From: Bacteroidota bacterium
Lineage (GTDB): Bacteria; Bacteroidota; Bacteroidia; Sphingobacteriales; Sphingobacteriaceae
Direction of reading: 5' to 3'
Length of the DNA stretch: 36,678 nucleotides
NCBI GenBank assembly: GCA_013288235.1
Contig: JABDCF010000032.1
Span: 1 to 36,678 of the forward strand
The translations under genes were made by a program, and so were the position numbers. The notes under the pieces were generated by a model that was not told the origin of the DNA, searched no databases, and saw only the letters and a program-made list of their open reading frames with translations. Shown here one piece after another: positions 15,543-26,500 of this stretch (positions are counted from its first letter, which is position 1; each line of letters starts with the position of its first letter).

Positions 15543-18500
15543 TTGATTTACGTGAACCCATATACATTTCATATCAACCTATTTGATCTGGCCTTCCTGG
15601 GCACGATATTTATCGGGCTAACTTTTGCCCTACAGTTAGGTTTCACCAAAAGAATCAACCAAACCGCCAACCGCTTTCTTGCCCTCGCCCTCTTAACCGT
15701 CGTTTTGCGAATGGTGTGGATATTGGGTATCGACATCCGGTTGGCCGCTCTCTTTCCGCACTGGACCTGGTTGCCGCTGCAATTTTCGCTGGCAATTGGG
15801 CCACTCATCTATTTTTATGTGCTTAAAACAACCCGGCCGGAATATAAATTCCGCGTGAAGGATTTGCTGCATTTCAGCCCCTTGTTGCTGCAACAGGGCG
15901 TCCTTTTACTTGAGATTAAGGAGAGCATAAGAACAGGCGCAGCTACGTATGATACGCTGATCTTTAAGCAGCTGAACCCGCTATTGCAACTGGCTGCGTT
16001 TATTTCGGTCAGCACCTACTTGTATTGGTCTTTCAGGCTAATTGAGCGCTTTTATCAGCGGCTGAAATTTAATAATGTAAGAGACCGGTACCGCTACGAA
16101 TTGCGGTGGCTGTATCGCTTGCTGATGGGTTTAGGCTTGTTATGGCTATTGTGGATACCTTATACCGCAGTGGATTATTTTTATTACCATTACCAGTTGG
16201 GCACACATGCTTATTATCCTTTGTATATCCTTTTAGCAATAATCTTCATCCGAATTGCAATCGTGTCCTTTTTAAGGCCGGAGGTTGAAGTGGCGGTCCA
16301 TGCGCCTTTTGTTTCCAGGCCGTTGCAACCTGCGGAACTTAAGCAAAAAGGTACCTGGCTGAGAAAAGTCGTTAAAGAAAACTGTTATTACCAGGACCCG
16401 GAATTAAGCTTAGGCTCACTTGCTGAAAAACTTGGCTTGACTACCCATGAATTATCCCAGATCGTCAACACAGCACTCAAAAAAAGTTTCAATGAATTTA
16501 TCAATGAATATCGCGTGGCGGAGGTGATCAAAAGAATGCAGGACCCGGCTTACAACAGGATAACGCTGCTGGGTATTGCCTATGATTCCGGGTTCAATTC
16601 GAAAAGTACCTTTAACCTCATTTTTAAAAAAATAACTGGCAAAACTCCGGCGGAATATAAAACTGAACTGAGAAAAGAGTTCCTATCTTATAATTTAGGA
16701 CGTCATTCGCAGTTTGCAGCGGTAATTTCGAATTATGAAACCAACACAAAGTGGTCTCATGAGAAATTAAATCGCAATTTTATGTTTAGAAATTATTTAA
16801 AAATCGCATGGCGCAACATTGCCAGGAACAAGGCGCATTCGTTTATCAACATTTCGGGCCTGGCCGTGGGTATCGCTTGCAGCCTGCTTATTTTGCTATG
16901 GGTGCAAAATGAACTGGATATGGATGCGTGGCATAAAAATGGCCCACGGATATACGATGTTTATGAACGCACCCACGTAGATCATAAGGATGAGGCCTCT
17001 TACGGCACGCCGGCGCTTATTGCCGGCGAAGTGAAAAAGGTTATCCCCGACGTGCAATATGCCACCCAGATGGCCTGGACAGAGCCGCACAATTTCAGGG
17101 TGGGGGAAAAAGCGCTGAAGCTCACCGGCAGTTTTGCCAGCGCCGATTATTTTAAAATGTTCGACACCAAACTTTTAGAGGGAAATGCGCAAAATGCATT
17201 AAATACGTTGTCCGGCGTCGCCATTTCGCATAATATGGCCAATCAGTTTTTTGGAAGCCCCGAAGCAGCGATAGGCAAAAACATTTTGTTGGAGAATACG
17301 ATAAACCTTACAGTATCGGCTGTATTTGAGGACCTCCCCAACATTACTTCCACCCGGTTCGATTACCTCCTCAACTGGCAAAAATTTTTCGATGAGAATG
17401 ATTGGGCAAAGGACTGGGGAAATGCAGGCCCGCTCACCTTTATTATGCTGCGGCCCGGCGCCGATCCTGTGCTGGTGGGTAAAAAGATCGCTCATTTCCT
17501 GGATACCTATACCAAACCGCAAAGCAGGGGCTTAACCCCCGAGTTGGCCTTACAGCCGTATAATGACATGTACCTCCATGGTAATTTCACAAATGGTGAA
17601 ATTGATGGCGGCCGCAGTGGTTATGTGCACCTGTTCAGCATCGTAGCACTGTTTATCTTGCTGATTGCCTGCATCAATTTCATGAACCTGAGCACCGCGC
17701 GGTCGGTTAAGCGGGCGCGCGAAATTGGAGTGCGTAAGGTTGTGGGCGCCGAGCGGTCGGTTTTAATAAAGCAATTTATAGGCGAATCGATGCTGGTCAC
17801 GCTGATAGCGGTGGGCATTGCCGTTTTACTGCTTGTAATATTGCTGCCCACCTTTAACCATGTAACACAAAAGCAGATCGGACTTCCATTTAACCGGGCT
17901 GTATTCTGGCTGGGGCTGGCCATCATCACATTAGTTACCGGTTTGGTTTCGGGCAGCTATCCGGCCTTATTCCTGTCATCATTTAACCCGGTGAAGGTCT
18001 TAAAAGGGACGCTGAAACTCGGCTCGGGCGTGACACTATTCCGCAAGGGCCTCGTGGTTTTTCAATTTGTGTTGTCCATAGCCTTGATCATCGGAACGAT
18101 CGTCGTTTCCAAACAGGTAAATTATATCCAAACCAAAAATTTAGGATATGACCGTGAAAACCTGGTTTACGTGCCGCTTGACGGCGACCTGATTTCAAAA
18201 TATGAAGTTTTTAAGCAAGAGGTGATGCGGCTTCCGGGCATACAGTCGGTAAGCCGTATCAGCTTCGACCCTACCAATATCGAGAATGGCACACGCGGTG
18301 TCGAATGGACAGGCAAGGACCCTAACGGCAATATTATGTTTACGAATACCTCGGTTGGGTACGACTTCGTGCGGTCCATGAAACTGGCCCTTGTCGCAGG
18401 CAGGGATTATTCAAAAGACTTTTCGACCGATTCCACAGGATACTTGATCAACGAAGCAGCGCTTGCCGTGATCGGCTATAAAAACCCTATCGGTCAGCCA

Positions 18501-19151
18501 CTAACCTTTTGGGGTAAAAAAGGGACGATCATCGGCGTATTAAAAGATTTTCATTTCAACTCCCTTCACGAACAGATAAAACCGATCGTTATCCGCTTTG
18601 GCGAAAAAGAGGGTTATGGCAACGTGGTGGTCCGTACGCAGCCGGGCCAAACAAAACAGGCGCTGGCCAGCCTTCAAAAGATTTACAAGGAACTGAACCC
18701 CAACTTCGCGTTTGATTATAGCTTCTCTGATACAGAGTACCAGGCGCTTTACCAGAATGAGCAGGTGGTAGGCAAGCTATCCGACGGTTTTGCCTTCCTG
18801 GCTATATTTATTTCGTGCCTCGGCTTGCTGGGCCTGGCTATGTTTACCGTTGAACAACGGTTTAAGGAGATCGGCATCCGCAAGGTGCTCGGGGCCAGCG
18901 TTGCATCGCTGTTTGCTTCATTATCCAAAGAATTTATTTTGCTGGTGCTCATTGCGATGTTGATCGCAGCACCGCTATCTTACCTGGCGATGACTAAATG
19001 GATGGAGAACTATCAATATAAAACAGATATCTCCTGGTGGGTATTTGCGTTGTCAGCGCTGATAGCGATCACTATCACATTGATAACGATAAGTTTTCAA
19101 ACCGTAAAAGCCGCATTAGCGAACCCGGTAAAGAGCCTTAGAAGTGAGTAA
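15543..19151 (+). CDS. Fusion of membrane AraC-type regulator with MacB/FtsX-type permease
   Basis: One open frame of 1202 codons. Residues about 10-245 contain seven or so membrane helices and are followed by an AraC-type HTH (about 275-378, with AYDSGFNSKSTFNLIFKKIT). This is the layout of Bacteroidota membrane AraC regulators. After a 35-residue linker, MFRNYLKIAWRNIARNKAHS (414-433) starts a full MacB-type permease: helix 1, periplasmic MacB_PCD-like domain, a three-helix FtsX unit (REIGVRKVVGAERSVL), then a second periplasmic domain and FtsX unit (KEIGIRKVLGASVASL). No ATPase is adjacent. No ATG is available at the start: TTG 15543 or GTG 15552 must be used. Met414 (16782) could start a separate permease. 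The DNA-binding domain and a transporter in one chain suggest sensing coupled to transport, but this is inference. Confidence 0.88.
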   Translation: MIYVNPYTFHINLFDLAFLGTIFIGLTFALQLGFTKRINQTANRFLALALLTVVLRMVWILGIDIRLAALFPHWTWLPLQFSLAIGPLIYFYVLKTTRPEYKFRVKDLLHFSPLLLQQGVLLLEIKESIRTGAATYDTLIFKQLNPLLQLAAFISVSTYLYWSFRLIERFYQRLKFNNVRDRYRYELRWLYRLLMGLGLLWLLWIPYTAVDYFYYHYQLGTHAYYPLYILLAIIFIRIAIVSFLRPEVEVAVHAPFVSRPLQPAELKQKGTWLRKVVKENCYYQDPELSLGSLAEKLGLTTHELSQIVNTALKKSFNEFINEYRVAEVIKRMQDPAYNRITLLGIAYDSGFNSKSTFNLIFKKITGKTPAEYKTELRKEFLSYNLGRHSQFAAVISNYETNTKWSHEKLNRNFMFRNYLKIAWRNIARNKAHSFINISGLAVGIACSLLILLWVQNELDMDAWHKNGPRIYDVYERTHVDHKDEASYGTPALIAGEVKKVIPDVQYATQMAWTEPHNFRVGEKALKLTGSFASADYFKMFDTKLLEGNAQNALNTLSGVAISHNMANQFFGSPEAAIGKNILLENTINLTVSAVFEDLPNITSTRFDYLLNWQKFFDENDWAKDWGNAGPLTFIMLRPGADPVLVGKKIAHFLDTYTKPQSRGLTPELALQPYNDMYLHGNFTNGEIDGGRSGYVHLFSIVALFILLIACINFMNLSTARSVKRAREIGVRKVVGAERSVLIKQFIGESMLVTLIAVGIAVLLLVILLPTFNHVTQKQIGLPFNRAVFWLGLAIITLVTGLVSGSYPALFLSSFNPVKVLKGTLKLGSGVTLFRKGLVVFQFVLSIALIIGTIVVSKQVNYIQTKNLGYDRENLVYVPLDGDLISKYEVFKQEVMRLPGIQSVSRISFDPTNIENGTRGVEWTGKDPNGNIMFTNTSVGYDFVRSMKLALVAGRDYSKDFSTDSTGYLINEAALAVIGYKNPIGQPLTFWGKKGTIIGVLKDFHFNSLHEQIKPIVIRFGEKEGYGNVVVRTQPGQTKQALASLQKIYKELNPNFAFDYSFSDTEYQALYQNEQVVGKLSDGFAFLAIFISCLGLLGLAMFTVEQRFKEIGIRKVLGASVASLFASLSKEFILLVLIAMLIAAPLSYLAMTKWMENYQYKTDISWWVFALSALIAITITLITISFQTVKAALANPVKSLRSE

Positions 19152-19170
19152 GCAGTTTGCAGTAAAAAAA

Positions 19171-19200
19171 GGTGAAAGGAGAAAGGTTAAAGGTGAAGGG
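19171..19200 (+). repeat. GAAAGG-family intergenic repeat
   Basis: GGTGAAAGGAGAAAGGTTAA followed by AGGTGAAGGG. It shares the GGTGAAAGG..AAAGGTtAAAGG pattern with 28203-28240 and with the minus strand of 5116-5149 inside miaB. Confidence 0.7.
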
Positions 19201-19285
19201 TAAAATTAGCCGGTAAACACTAATCACCAAAAAGAACTTAGATCCATAAACGTGCGATCTGAGATTTAGTTGAAACACTGTGTGG

Positions 19286-19319
19286 TGCGTTCCGGGGTGA
19301 GACACGGAGCGCATTTTTT
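19286..19319 (+). terminator. Rho-independent terminator after the AraC-permease gene
   Basis: TGCGTTCCG (19286-19294) pairs with CGGAGCGCA (19305-19313) over nine positions with one G.T pair and a ten-base loop, followed at once by six T. It lies 134 bases after the permease stop and before the GIN gene promoter region. Confidence 0.85.
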
Positions 19320-19487
19320 ATATCCGGAAAGGCATAACTTTTTTGGCTTAAATGCGCCATATGATCTTCGTCCCACCAAAATTGATGATGGGCTGTTAAT
19401 AAAGAAAACCCCAACTAAATTGTAAATATCTCCCCTTCCATGCAACACTTTGCAAATCCATAGCATCTTATCAATAAAACAATCATC

Positions 19488-20195
19488 ATGAAAAAAATAG
19501 TTAATACCATTTTTGCGGCAGTGTTAGTAGTTGCGGCAACTTTAACAGCATCGGCACAGTCTGAACAAAGCAGGCAGGTTTCGGGATTTAACGGCATAGC
19601 GTCGTCGGGGCCGTTTGATGTACATGTAAATATCAACGGTACCGAAAGTTTAAAGATCCGTGCCAACCAGGATATCATCAACAACATAGAAACAGTAGTT
19701 GAAGACGGCAAACTGAAGATAAAGTTTAAACATGAACACGAATGGGACAACAATGACCATAACGACAAAATTGATGTTTATGTTACCGCCAAATCATTAT
19801 CATCGCTGGCCAACGCAGGTTCAGGCTCAATTAAAGTTGAGGGTGCTGTTAGCGGCAGTGATGTAGCTATCGTGCTAAGCGGCTCCGGCGACATCGAATC
19901 ATCCGTTAAATCGGGCAATCTGCATGCCAACATCAGCGGGTCAGGTTCTATCAAGATAAAAGGCACTGCTGATGAAGCTAAAGTTTCTATAGCAGGTTCA
20001 GGTGAGTTGAATGGCAAGGGGCTAAAAACCAATTCGGCATCGGTAACCATAGCCGGTTCTGGCAATGCCTATTTTAACGCCGATAAAACTGTTTCGGCCA
20101 ATATCGTTGGTTCCGGAAACGTAGTTTACTCCGGCAACGCCACCATTAGCAGCAGCAGGACTGTTGGCTCGGGAAGCGTTAGCAAAGCTGATTAA
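19488..20195 (+). CDS. Secreted GIN-domain protein (DUF2807)
   Basis: A 235-residue protein with a Sec signal peptide (about 1-23, cleavage after TASA). The mature part begins with QVSGFNGIASSGPFDVHVN, the classic start of the head GIN domain (DUF2807). It continues with many GSGSIKVEG, SGSGDIESS and AGSGELNGK turns, which form a right-handed beta-helix-like stack. Such proteins are common in Bacteroidota, exported to the periplasm or surface, and labelled putative adhesins, but their role is unproven. No type IX C-terminal sorting domain was seen. It stands alone between a terminator and a convergent sprA. Confidence 0.9.
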   Translation: MKKIVNTIFAAVLVVAATLTASAQSEQSRQVSGFNGIASSGPFDVHVNINGTESLKIRANQDIINNIETVVEDGKLKIKFKHEHEWDNNDHNDKIDVYVTAKSLSSLANAGSGSIKVEGAVSGSDVAIVLSGSGDIESSVKSGNLHANISGSGSIKIKGTADEAKVSIAGSGELNGKGLKTNSASVTIAGSGNAYFNADKTVSANIVGSGNVVYSGNATISSSRTVGSGSVSKAD

Positions 20196-20198
20196 ATA

Positions 20199-20525
20199 GT
20201 TTGCAGTTTCCAGTGGGCAGTTTGCAGTAGTGGTTTACCCTGCAGCAAATTGCCCATTGATTAGCCTACAGTTTCAAGTGGGCTGTTTGCAGTAATATTT
20301 TCAAGGAAACCGCTTTTAAAAATCTTGTCAATAAAAGCACACCCATGCTTCAGAGAGCAACCACAAGGGTTTGCCCCTACAGATGATCTCCATTTATAAC
20401 AATCATAACATCACTATGATCCGCCTGTCTTTATCAAAAAAATGACCCGTAGGGGCGATCCCTCGTGGTCGCCCTTGGTGGACAATCTTTTGCGACCAGC
20501 AAACTGCCCACTGAAAACTGCAAAC
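20199..20525. repeat. Nested inverted-repeat element between convergent genes
   Basis: The 334-base gap between the GIN gene and sprA is almost filled by this structure and holds no gene. The outer arms, 20199-20225 (GTTTGCAGTTTCCAGTGGGC and on) and 20499-20525, are reverse complements over 27 bases with one mismatch. Inside, 20355-20380 (GAGCAACCACAAGGGTTTGC and on) and 20449-20474 (GTAGGGGCGATCCCTCGTGG and on) form a second, imperfect inverted pair. A further partial copy of the outer unit lies near 20271-20293. In RNA it would form a long hairpin and may end transcription from both sides. The inner arm resembles a widespread bacterial palindrome family as I recall it. Confidence 0.8.
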
Positions 20526-20529
20526 GCCA

Positions 20530-23500
20530 CTATTGCAATATCAGTTTTAAATTGATCCCGAAATTGGTAAATGCGGTGTTAAATGTTTGGGATGTGTATG
20601 GCCGGGTGATGTTTGAATCGTAAAACAAATTGAGGGTAAACTGCTTGTTTATCAGGTAATCGATAGAAGGCCGCACGGTAATATTCTGCGCGCCGGATGA
20701 TATCTGTGCTTCTTGCACAAATGCCTGGTAAATAAGCATTTTTGTATCCTGCAATGAGAAATCTATCTTAAAGTTAACGTCTTTTTTATTTGTGGATCCG
20801 CTGAACCATCCGAAAGGCCACACAAAATTTTTATCGTGATAGCCCCACCCTACCACTATTGCCGATTGGTTTTGCTGGGCCAGCTGGCTATTTAATACGC
20901 TAAGGCTTAATGACCGGCTCTGCCTGTATTCAAGCGTGGCTGTCATACTATTTTTAAAACGTGCATCAATGCCTATCAATGGCACAAACTGTTCGAGGAT
21001 GGTTACCTGCGAAAACTGGTAAAGTGGTAAAAAATCGTTATTGGCATCCCTTGAGCTCACTGCGCCGTTAGTTTGAGCGTATTGCAGCAATGTGCTGTAA
21101 CCGCTTACGTTGTACGATGATCTGTAACCATTTTTAATATCAAACGAATCGAAAACATCGCTAAAAAACGGAATATGGCTTAACCCGCTGTAGCTTATAT
21201 TCCAGTTCGGAATAGGGATATTTGGAAACTGGCTTAGCCCCGAATTTGCAGCGCTCTTACCGGTATAAGCCGCCAGGAATGCCGGCACCAATACGTTCTG
21301 CGACGCAGCGCTGTAACCATCGGCATAACCATCAACAACCGGCCCAATGGAGTTCGGGTTTTGTTTTCCAAGCCTTTGCGAGATAATTGGTAAGTCTTCT
21401 TCAAACTTTTGAAAGAGCGGTGAATAGTTGTCTATCCCTGATATTTTTGAAAAGGCCGTAGCAAGAGACATATACGAAATGCTATAATCGCCGGTGGTTA
21501 CCGGGTTATAACTTTCAATATTGCTCGATCCGTCTATCGATTTAAAATTGGTTTGATAAGTATGATCCTGTGTTTTATAAGCACTCAATTCTATCCGCAG
21601 GTCTTTAATAGGTTCAATAGTACTCTTGAAACGCAAATCGAGATTATACGTGGTTACATAAAGCTGATTTTGAAGCGTATCGGTACTTATCCAGCCATGT
21701 TCAAGCGCTGTTTGCCTGATATCTGCCTGGCTCCCTAATAAAAACCCGATACCCGGAGCGCCATAATTTAAGTCTTCGCCCGCAAAGTTGGATGACGGCA
21801 AGTACCCCGGTATAAATGTACCATCGGTGCGGGTATAAGTGCCACTAATGTTTTTAACACTGGTTAACAAGCCGATAAAGAATTTTGTCCATGGGTCGCC
21901 ACCTGAAGTTTTTGCTTTTTTTATGAAAGAGAACTTATTATAAAAAGCATCAAGGTTAAGCGATGGCACGATCTGGATCGTCCGTGAATTATTAATGCTG
22001 TTACCTACGTTAAATTGCGGGTCGGTGATAGAAAATAAAGGCTCAGCCTGCCAGTTAAAATGGGTGCTGTAGCTGGTTATTAAAGTCACCCAGTCCATCT
22101 GCGGTATTTTATTGATGGGTACCGTATAATGAAAATTTATCTGATGGTTATAGTTGGTAGTACGACCAAGGCTTAACACATTTCGCCACAGTGTATCTAA
22201 TTTTAAACCATCGAGCCTGCCGTAAGGCTCATCCACTGTTGAAAGGTTAGTGGCATCGATATCCATAGAAAACGACTTCGTAAGATTCCAACCCAAACCA
22301 TAAACCCTCGTGATATTAAAGGTTTTATTAAATGTGGTAGGTATGGGTACTACATCTGTCGGGTCATTATTTCGCGGGGTCGTTTCTGAATAAAACCGGT
22401 CAAAACTTATGCTGTAATTTAACCTCGTCGGCCACAAGTTGTAATTTATATCCCGCAGTAAGGCAAGCGTATTGCTCTTGATTACCTTGGCTAACGGGCT
22501 GTTATATTTCGGTGTATTGGTATAATTATAAGCCAAAGCCACATGGTACGTTTTTTCAAGATCGTTTAACGTGGTGAAATCATGGTGTTCATATTCGCTA
22601 TAAGCAACGGTAGCATTCCAGTTTTCAAGATCCCATACATGGTTTGGCGCCTTTTGATCGGTTTTTGCTTTGTGCACATTAGTAAAGTTCACACTCTTGC
22701 GTGAGGTATAGCTTTCAGCGGCATTTTTAATAGAGTCGCGCACAGTTTGGTTAGGTGCGGCATTAAGCTTGTCTTTTAACAAAATATCGCCGGAAGCCGG
22801 ATCGTATTGCGGCATACTTACTGTGTTGGATACATTTACATAAGCCGGGATATGTACGCCGCTTTTATCAGGGAAAAATTTTCCAAGTTCGGCATTGGCG
22901 GCTATATTGTAGCCGGTTACATTATCAAGGCTACGATCTTCCATCCGCGAATCCAGCGTTCCAAAACCGGCGCTTGTATGTGTTCCGGATATAGTTATAT
23001 CAGCAAAGTCAGCCAATTTGGCGTTCAACTTTCCGATAGCGGCCCAGCCTCCCTGCTCATTAAAATTTGTTAAGCGCAGTTCGTCAAACCAAAGTGTGCC
23101 GGTTTTTGGAAGGCCGTCATCAGTACCGGCTGTGGCCGGCGTCCTTAACGGGTTTCGCATACCCAGCATAACCGTTGTAACCTGTCCCAGGTCGGGCTCA
23201 CCAACAATGGTAATTTTGTTATGCCCGTCGGTAACTGTAAATGGCATAGTTAACGGCCATGGTTGTCCGTTAAACTTCGCATTATCGCGGGCAAGCTTTG
23301 CATTGGTTAATAATGAAAGCTGCAGGTCAAGCTCATTTGAAGCAGGCCATATTAAATTCGGATCAGAAGTACCAGGCTGGGTAATTTGCATTGGTATTTC
23401 ATACTCATAGTAGTTACTTACATAATCGGCGCCAAGGCGAATAAAAGCGCTTATATCGTTGTTCCTTAAAGTAGCGCCTTCAGCATGTATAAACATCTGC

Positions 23501-26500
23501 AGGTTCTTATATTGGCGCAGGTCATTATTGAACAGCCTGAACGCCGATCTCGAGTAGCCATCAGTCAGGTTTGTTACCACCATCGATAACGACTGCTCAT
23601 TTAGCTTTGTAGTAGCCTGCAGGTTGCTGTAATCTGTTTGGCGCTGTATGCCCGGCGGGATAACGTAAGGTATTGGGGTACGGCTGCCATTTTCAACAAG
23701 ATTTACAGTTTCAACGTCAATAGTCGAGTTATCAAGCGGCGGGTTAATAAGCGATGGGTCTGCAATTACATTGGCAGGATTATTTTCGGTATTAAAGGCC
23801 CGCCACTCACCGCGTACCAATTGCAGGGTAGCAAAACGGAGTATTGCGGTATCGGCAAAGTTTGTCATGTACATCCGCATGTAACGGATAGATTTAAAAT
23901 CCTGGATACCTCCCACCGTAGATGTAGGGGCGTTAATAGGCACCCTGAACTGGTACCACGATACCGAAGTTGTAGTACCGTTGGCCAATTTAACCTGCGA
24001 TGTAACCTTATCGGTAACAAAGCCCTGCCCTACTACCAAACTCTGCGGTGTAATGGGCACCATATATTCAAAGTATTCATCGTCCTGGTCCATGTTATTA
24101 TCATGGTTAACATCCTCACCATCAGGTATCGATGTAGAAGCCGATGTTTGCAGGCCAAGCAGCGCTAATGATTGCTGGCTTGTAGGCGAGTTGCCTTCAG
24201 TACCATTGTACCTGCTGTAACGTTCCAGTATCCCGGCATTCGCTTTATCAAGCTGTGGGCCCTGGTAATACTGGTAATCATCTGATGCAGGGTCGGCTGC
24301 GAAATTATTGGCCGCAGTTGCGTTTACCTGGCCTTTTACCGCCGTTACAATGCTTGCAAATTTTACGCGCTCGTCGGCATCGCTCAGGCCATCCAACCCA
24401 ACATCCTGCAGCGCACGCGAGGCCGGGTTACTGTCAAATGAGTTTACAACGGGCTGAATGCTGGATACCTTACCCCATACCGTTTCTGTTATCCCATTGT
24501 TACTGCCATCAACCGGCAATGCATTTTCCGAACTTTTCTGCCCGTCTTTTAATATATCTTCGGATATATTTCCAAGGTCAAAATAAAGATTACCACCTAC
24601 GGAGTTAGGTTTATAAATAAAAGGATCAAGCAGCCAAAACTCGATATATTGTACGTTCAGGTCCTCGAAATCATTTGAATTAAGCCCCCTGAAAATACCC
24701 CCCCACCTGCTTTTTGGGTTTTGAAGTGTACCATCTGCATTAAGCCCTGTTGTTGTAAAGTTATATGGCCCGCGTATAGTTGGATAAAAAGCCATATCAA
24801 AGGTAGCGATAGGTAAAGGTTGCCCTGTTGGCGATTGCTGTAAGGGAAACACCTCGGTTTGCAATACCTGTCTTACATAATGATTTGATAGTTCCGTTCG
24901 GCTTACAGGAATGGTTGAGCCTGTGTAAAATATCGGGTCGATAGTGTAAAATGCCAGGCGGGCGCGGTTGTAGCCATAACTGAGGTCATTAAAATTCTGC
25001 GACTCCCTGAACAATTGGGGTGTGCCTGAAATTTGCCAGCCAATAAAGCTGTTTACCTGTATCACCGACTGGGCGTTCTCGAAGTCATCAAGATAAGCCG
25101 TCCCATTTTTTGAGCCGGCGAAATTAAGGGCCGCCGGGCTGCCGGGTATCAGTTGCGCAAACTCGCCGCTAAAATTTAAAGATGAAGGTACTTTAGTGTG
25201 AATAAGCGGTATTTTATCAACCAGCCTGGTAAGCAGCCTTGACGTAGAATTGTAATTAACATCAAAACCAGCCATCGTATTTGAAATTGATTCCTGGCCG
25301 ATGACCTCGTTCTGGGTTATTGGCTGCTCTGTTAAATGCATTAAAGTGGCCCCCAATGAAAGGTTATCATTTACCTTATAATCAAGCCTTGCGCCGAATA
25401 ATGATTTTTGCTGCACGCCAAACAGTTCGTTATTTTCAACTTTTACTGTAATTGGCTGGCCTGATGAAAGCAGTGCCTGGTTAAGTATACGTATCTGGCC
25501 CGCACTATAGTCTATTGTATAATCTGTCCCCTCCGTTAATTTTAATGCCCCGGAATTTACAATTACCGATCCCTGCGGTATATTAACGGCATTTAACTGG
25601 TAAACCGACCCACCCGTTGCCGTGTAAGTACCCGATATAGTGTACCTGTTTAAGTTAGGAAAAAGTTGTTGGGCAATGGTTTGGGTCGAGTCATACAAGG
25701 GCTGATAAACATACCGGCTTGCAAGTGATTGCTCGCCGGGGAGGAATTCCTTAGCCAGGTCAGCGCCAAATGGTTCAAGCACCGGGAAAACAATGACCCC
25801 ATTTTGTGAATTTATCGTTATCCCTTCCAGGTAATCAAAATAGCCATCGGGCTGTTTTTGCTGCTGCTGGTCGAGGTTATCAAGATCGGTTAATTGCAGC
25901 CAGAGCTTGCTTTTTGTATTTTGGCCCTCCTCCATTATTTCTTTATTAATACCCGATTTATCATCAAGCCGGGATATAGTCATTTTGAAATTGGTAGGGC
26001 TGATTTGGTAGGCATTTAATGAATAAACGTTTTTCATCATTAAATTCCAGGTTGGCAAATTGGTTTTTAACAATTCATTTTTTAGCAATTTCACATACAA
26101 CACCTTAGGGGTTGTAGGGTTAACAGGCACATCGCTGGAGAACTCCCCTACCTGGTATTGTACACCATTATAAGTGTACTGGTACGCCACCGCCAGTACC
26201 TCATCATTATTAAGCGGGTAATTAAGTGAAATATAGCCGAGCTGTGACTGCAGCGTATATTCTTTTGTGGTTAACAGTCTGGCATATGTTAATTTGGCGT
26301 AATTGTCAGATTGGCCGGTATTTGCAAAATAAGTTGCTATCGTATTTTGCGGATCATTGGTTAACCGCGTACTTGCCGGCAGGTTTTTAAGCAATGAGTT
26401 TGACTCTTGTGGAAAACCAGGCCCCTGGAAACCAGCAGGCATGCCTGAAAAACCAGTGCCGCCACGTACAAGCTTGGTGTTGTATGGGTTGTTTTCGCCA

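Larger units (their letters stand above)
19152..19487. other. Intergenic stretch before the GIN-domain gene
   Basis: No gene seen in 336 bases. It holds a GCAGTTTGCAG unit (19151-19162), a GAAAGG-type repeat (19171-19200), a strong plus-strand terminator (19286-19319) and, near the end, TTG at 19420-19422 with ACACTTTG at 19445-19452, a possible weak promoter of the -33/-7 type for the next gene. Confidence 0.5.
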
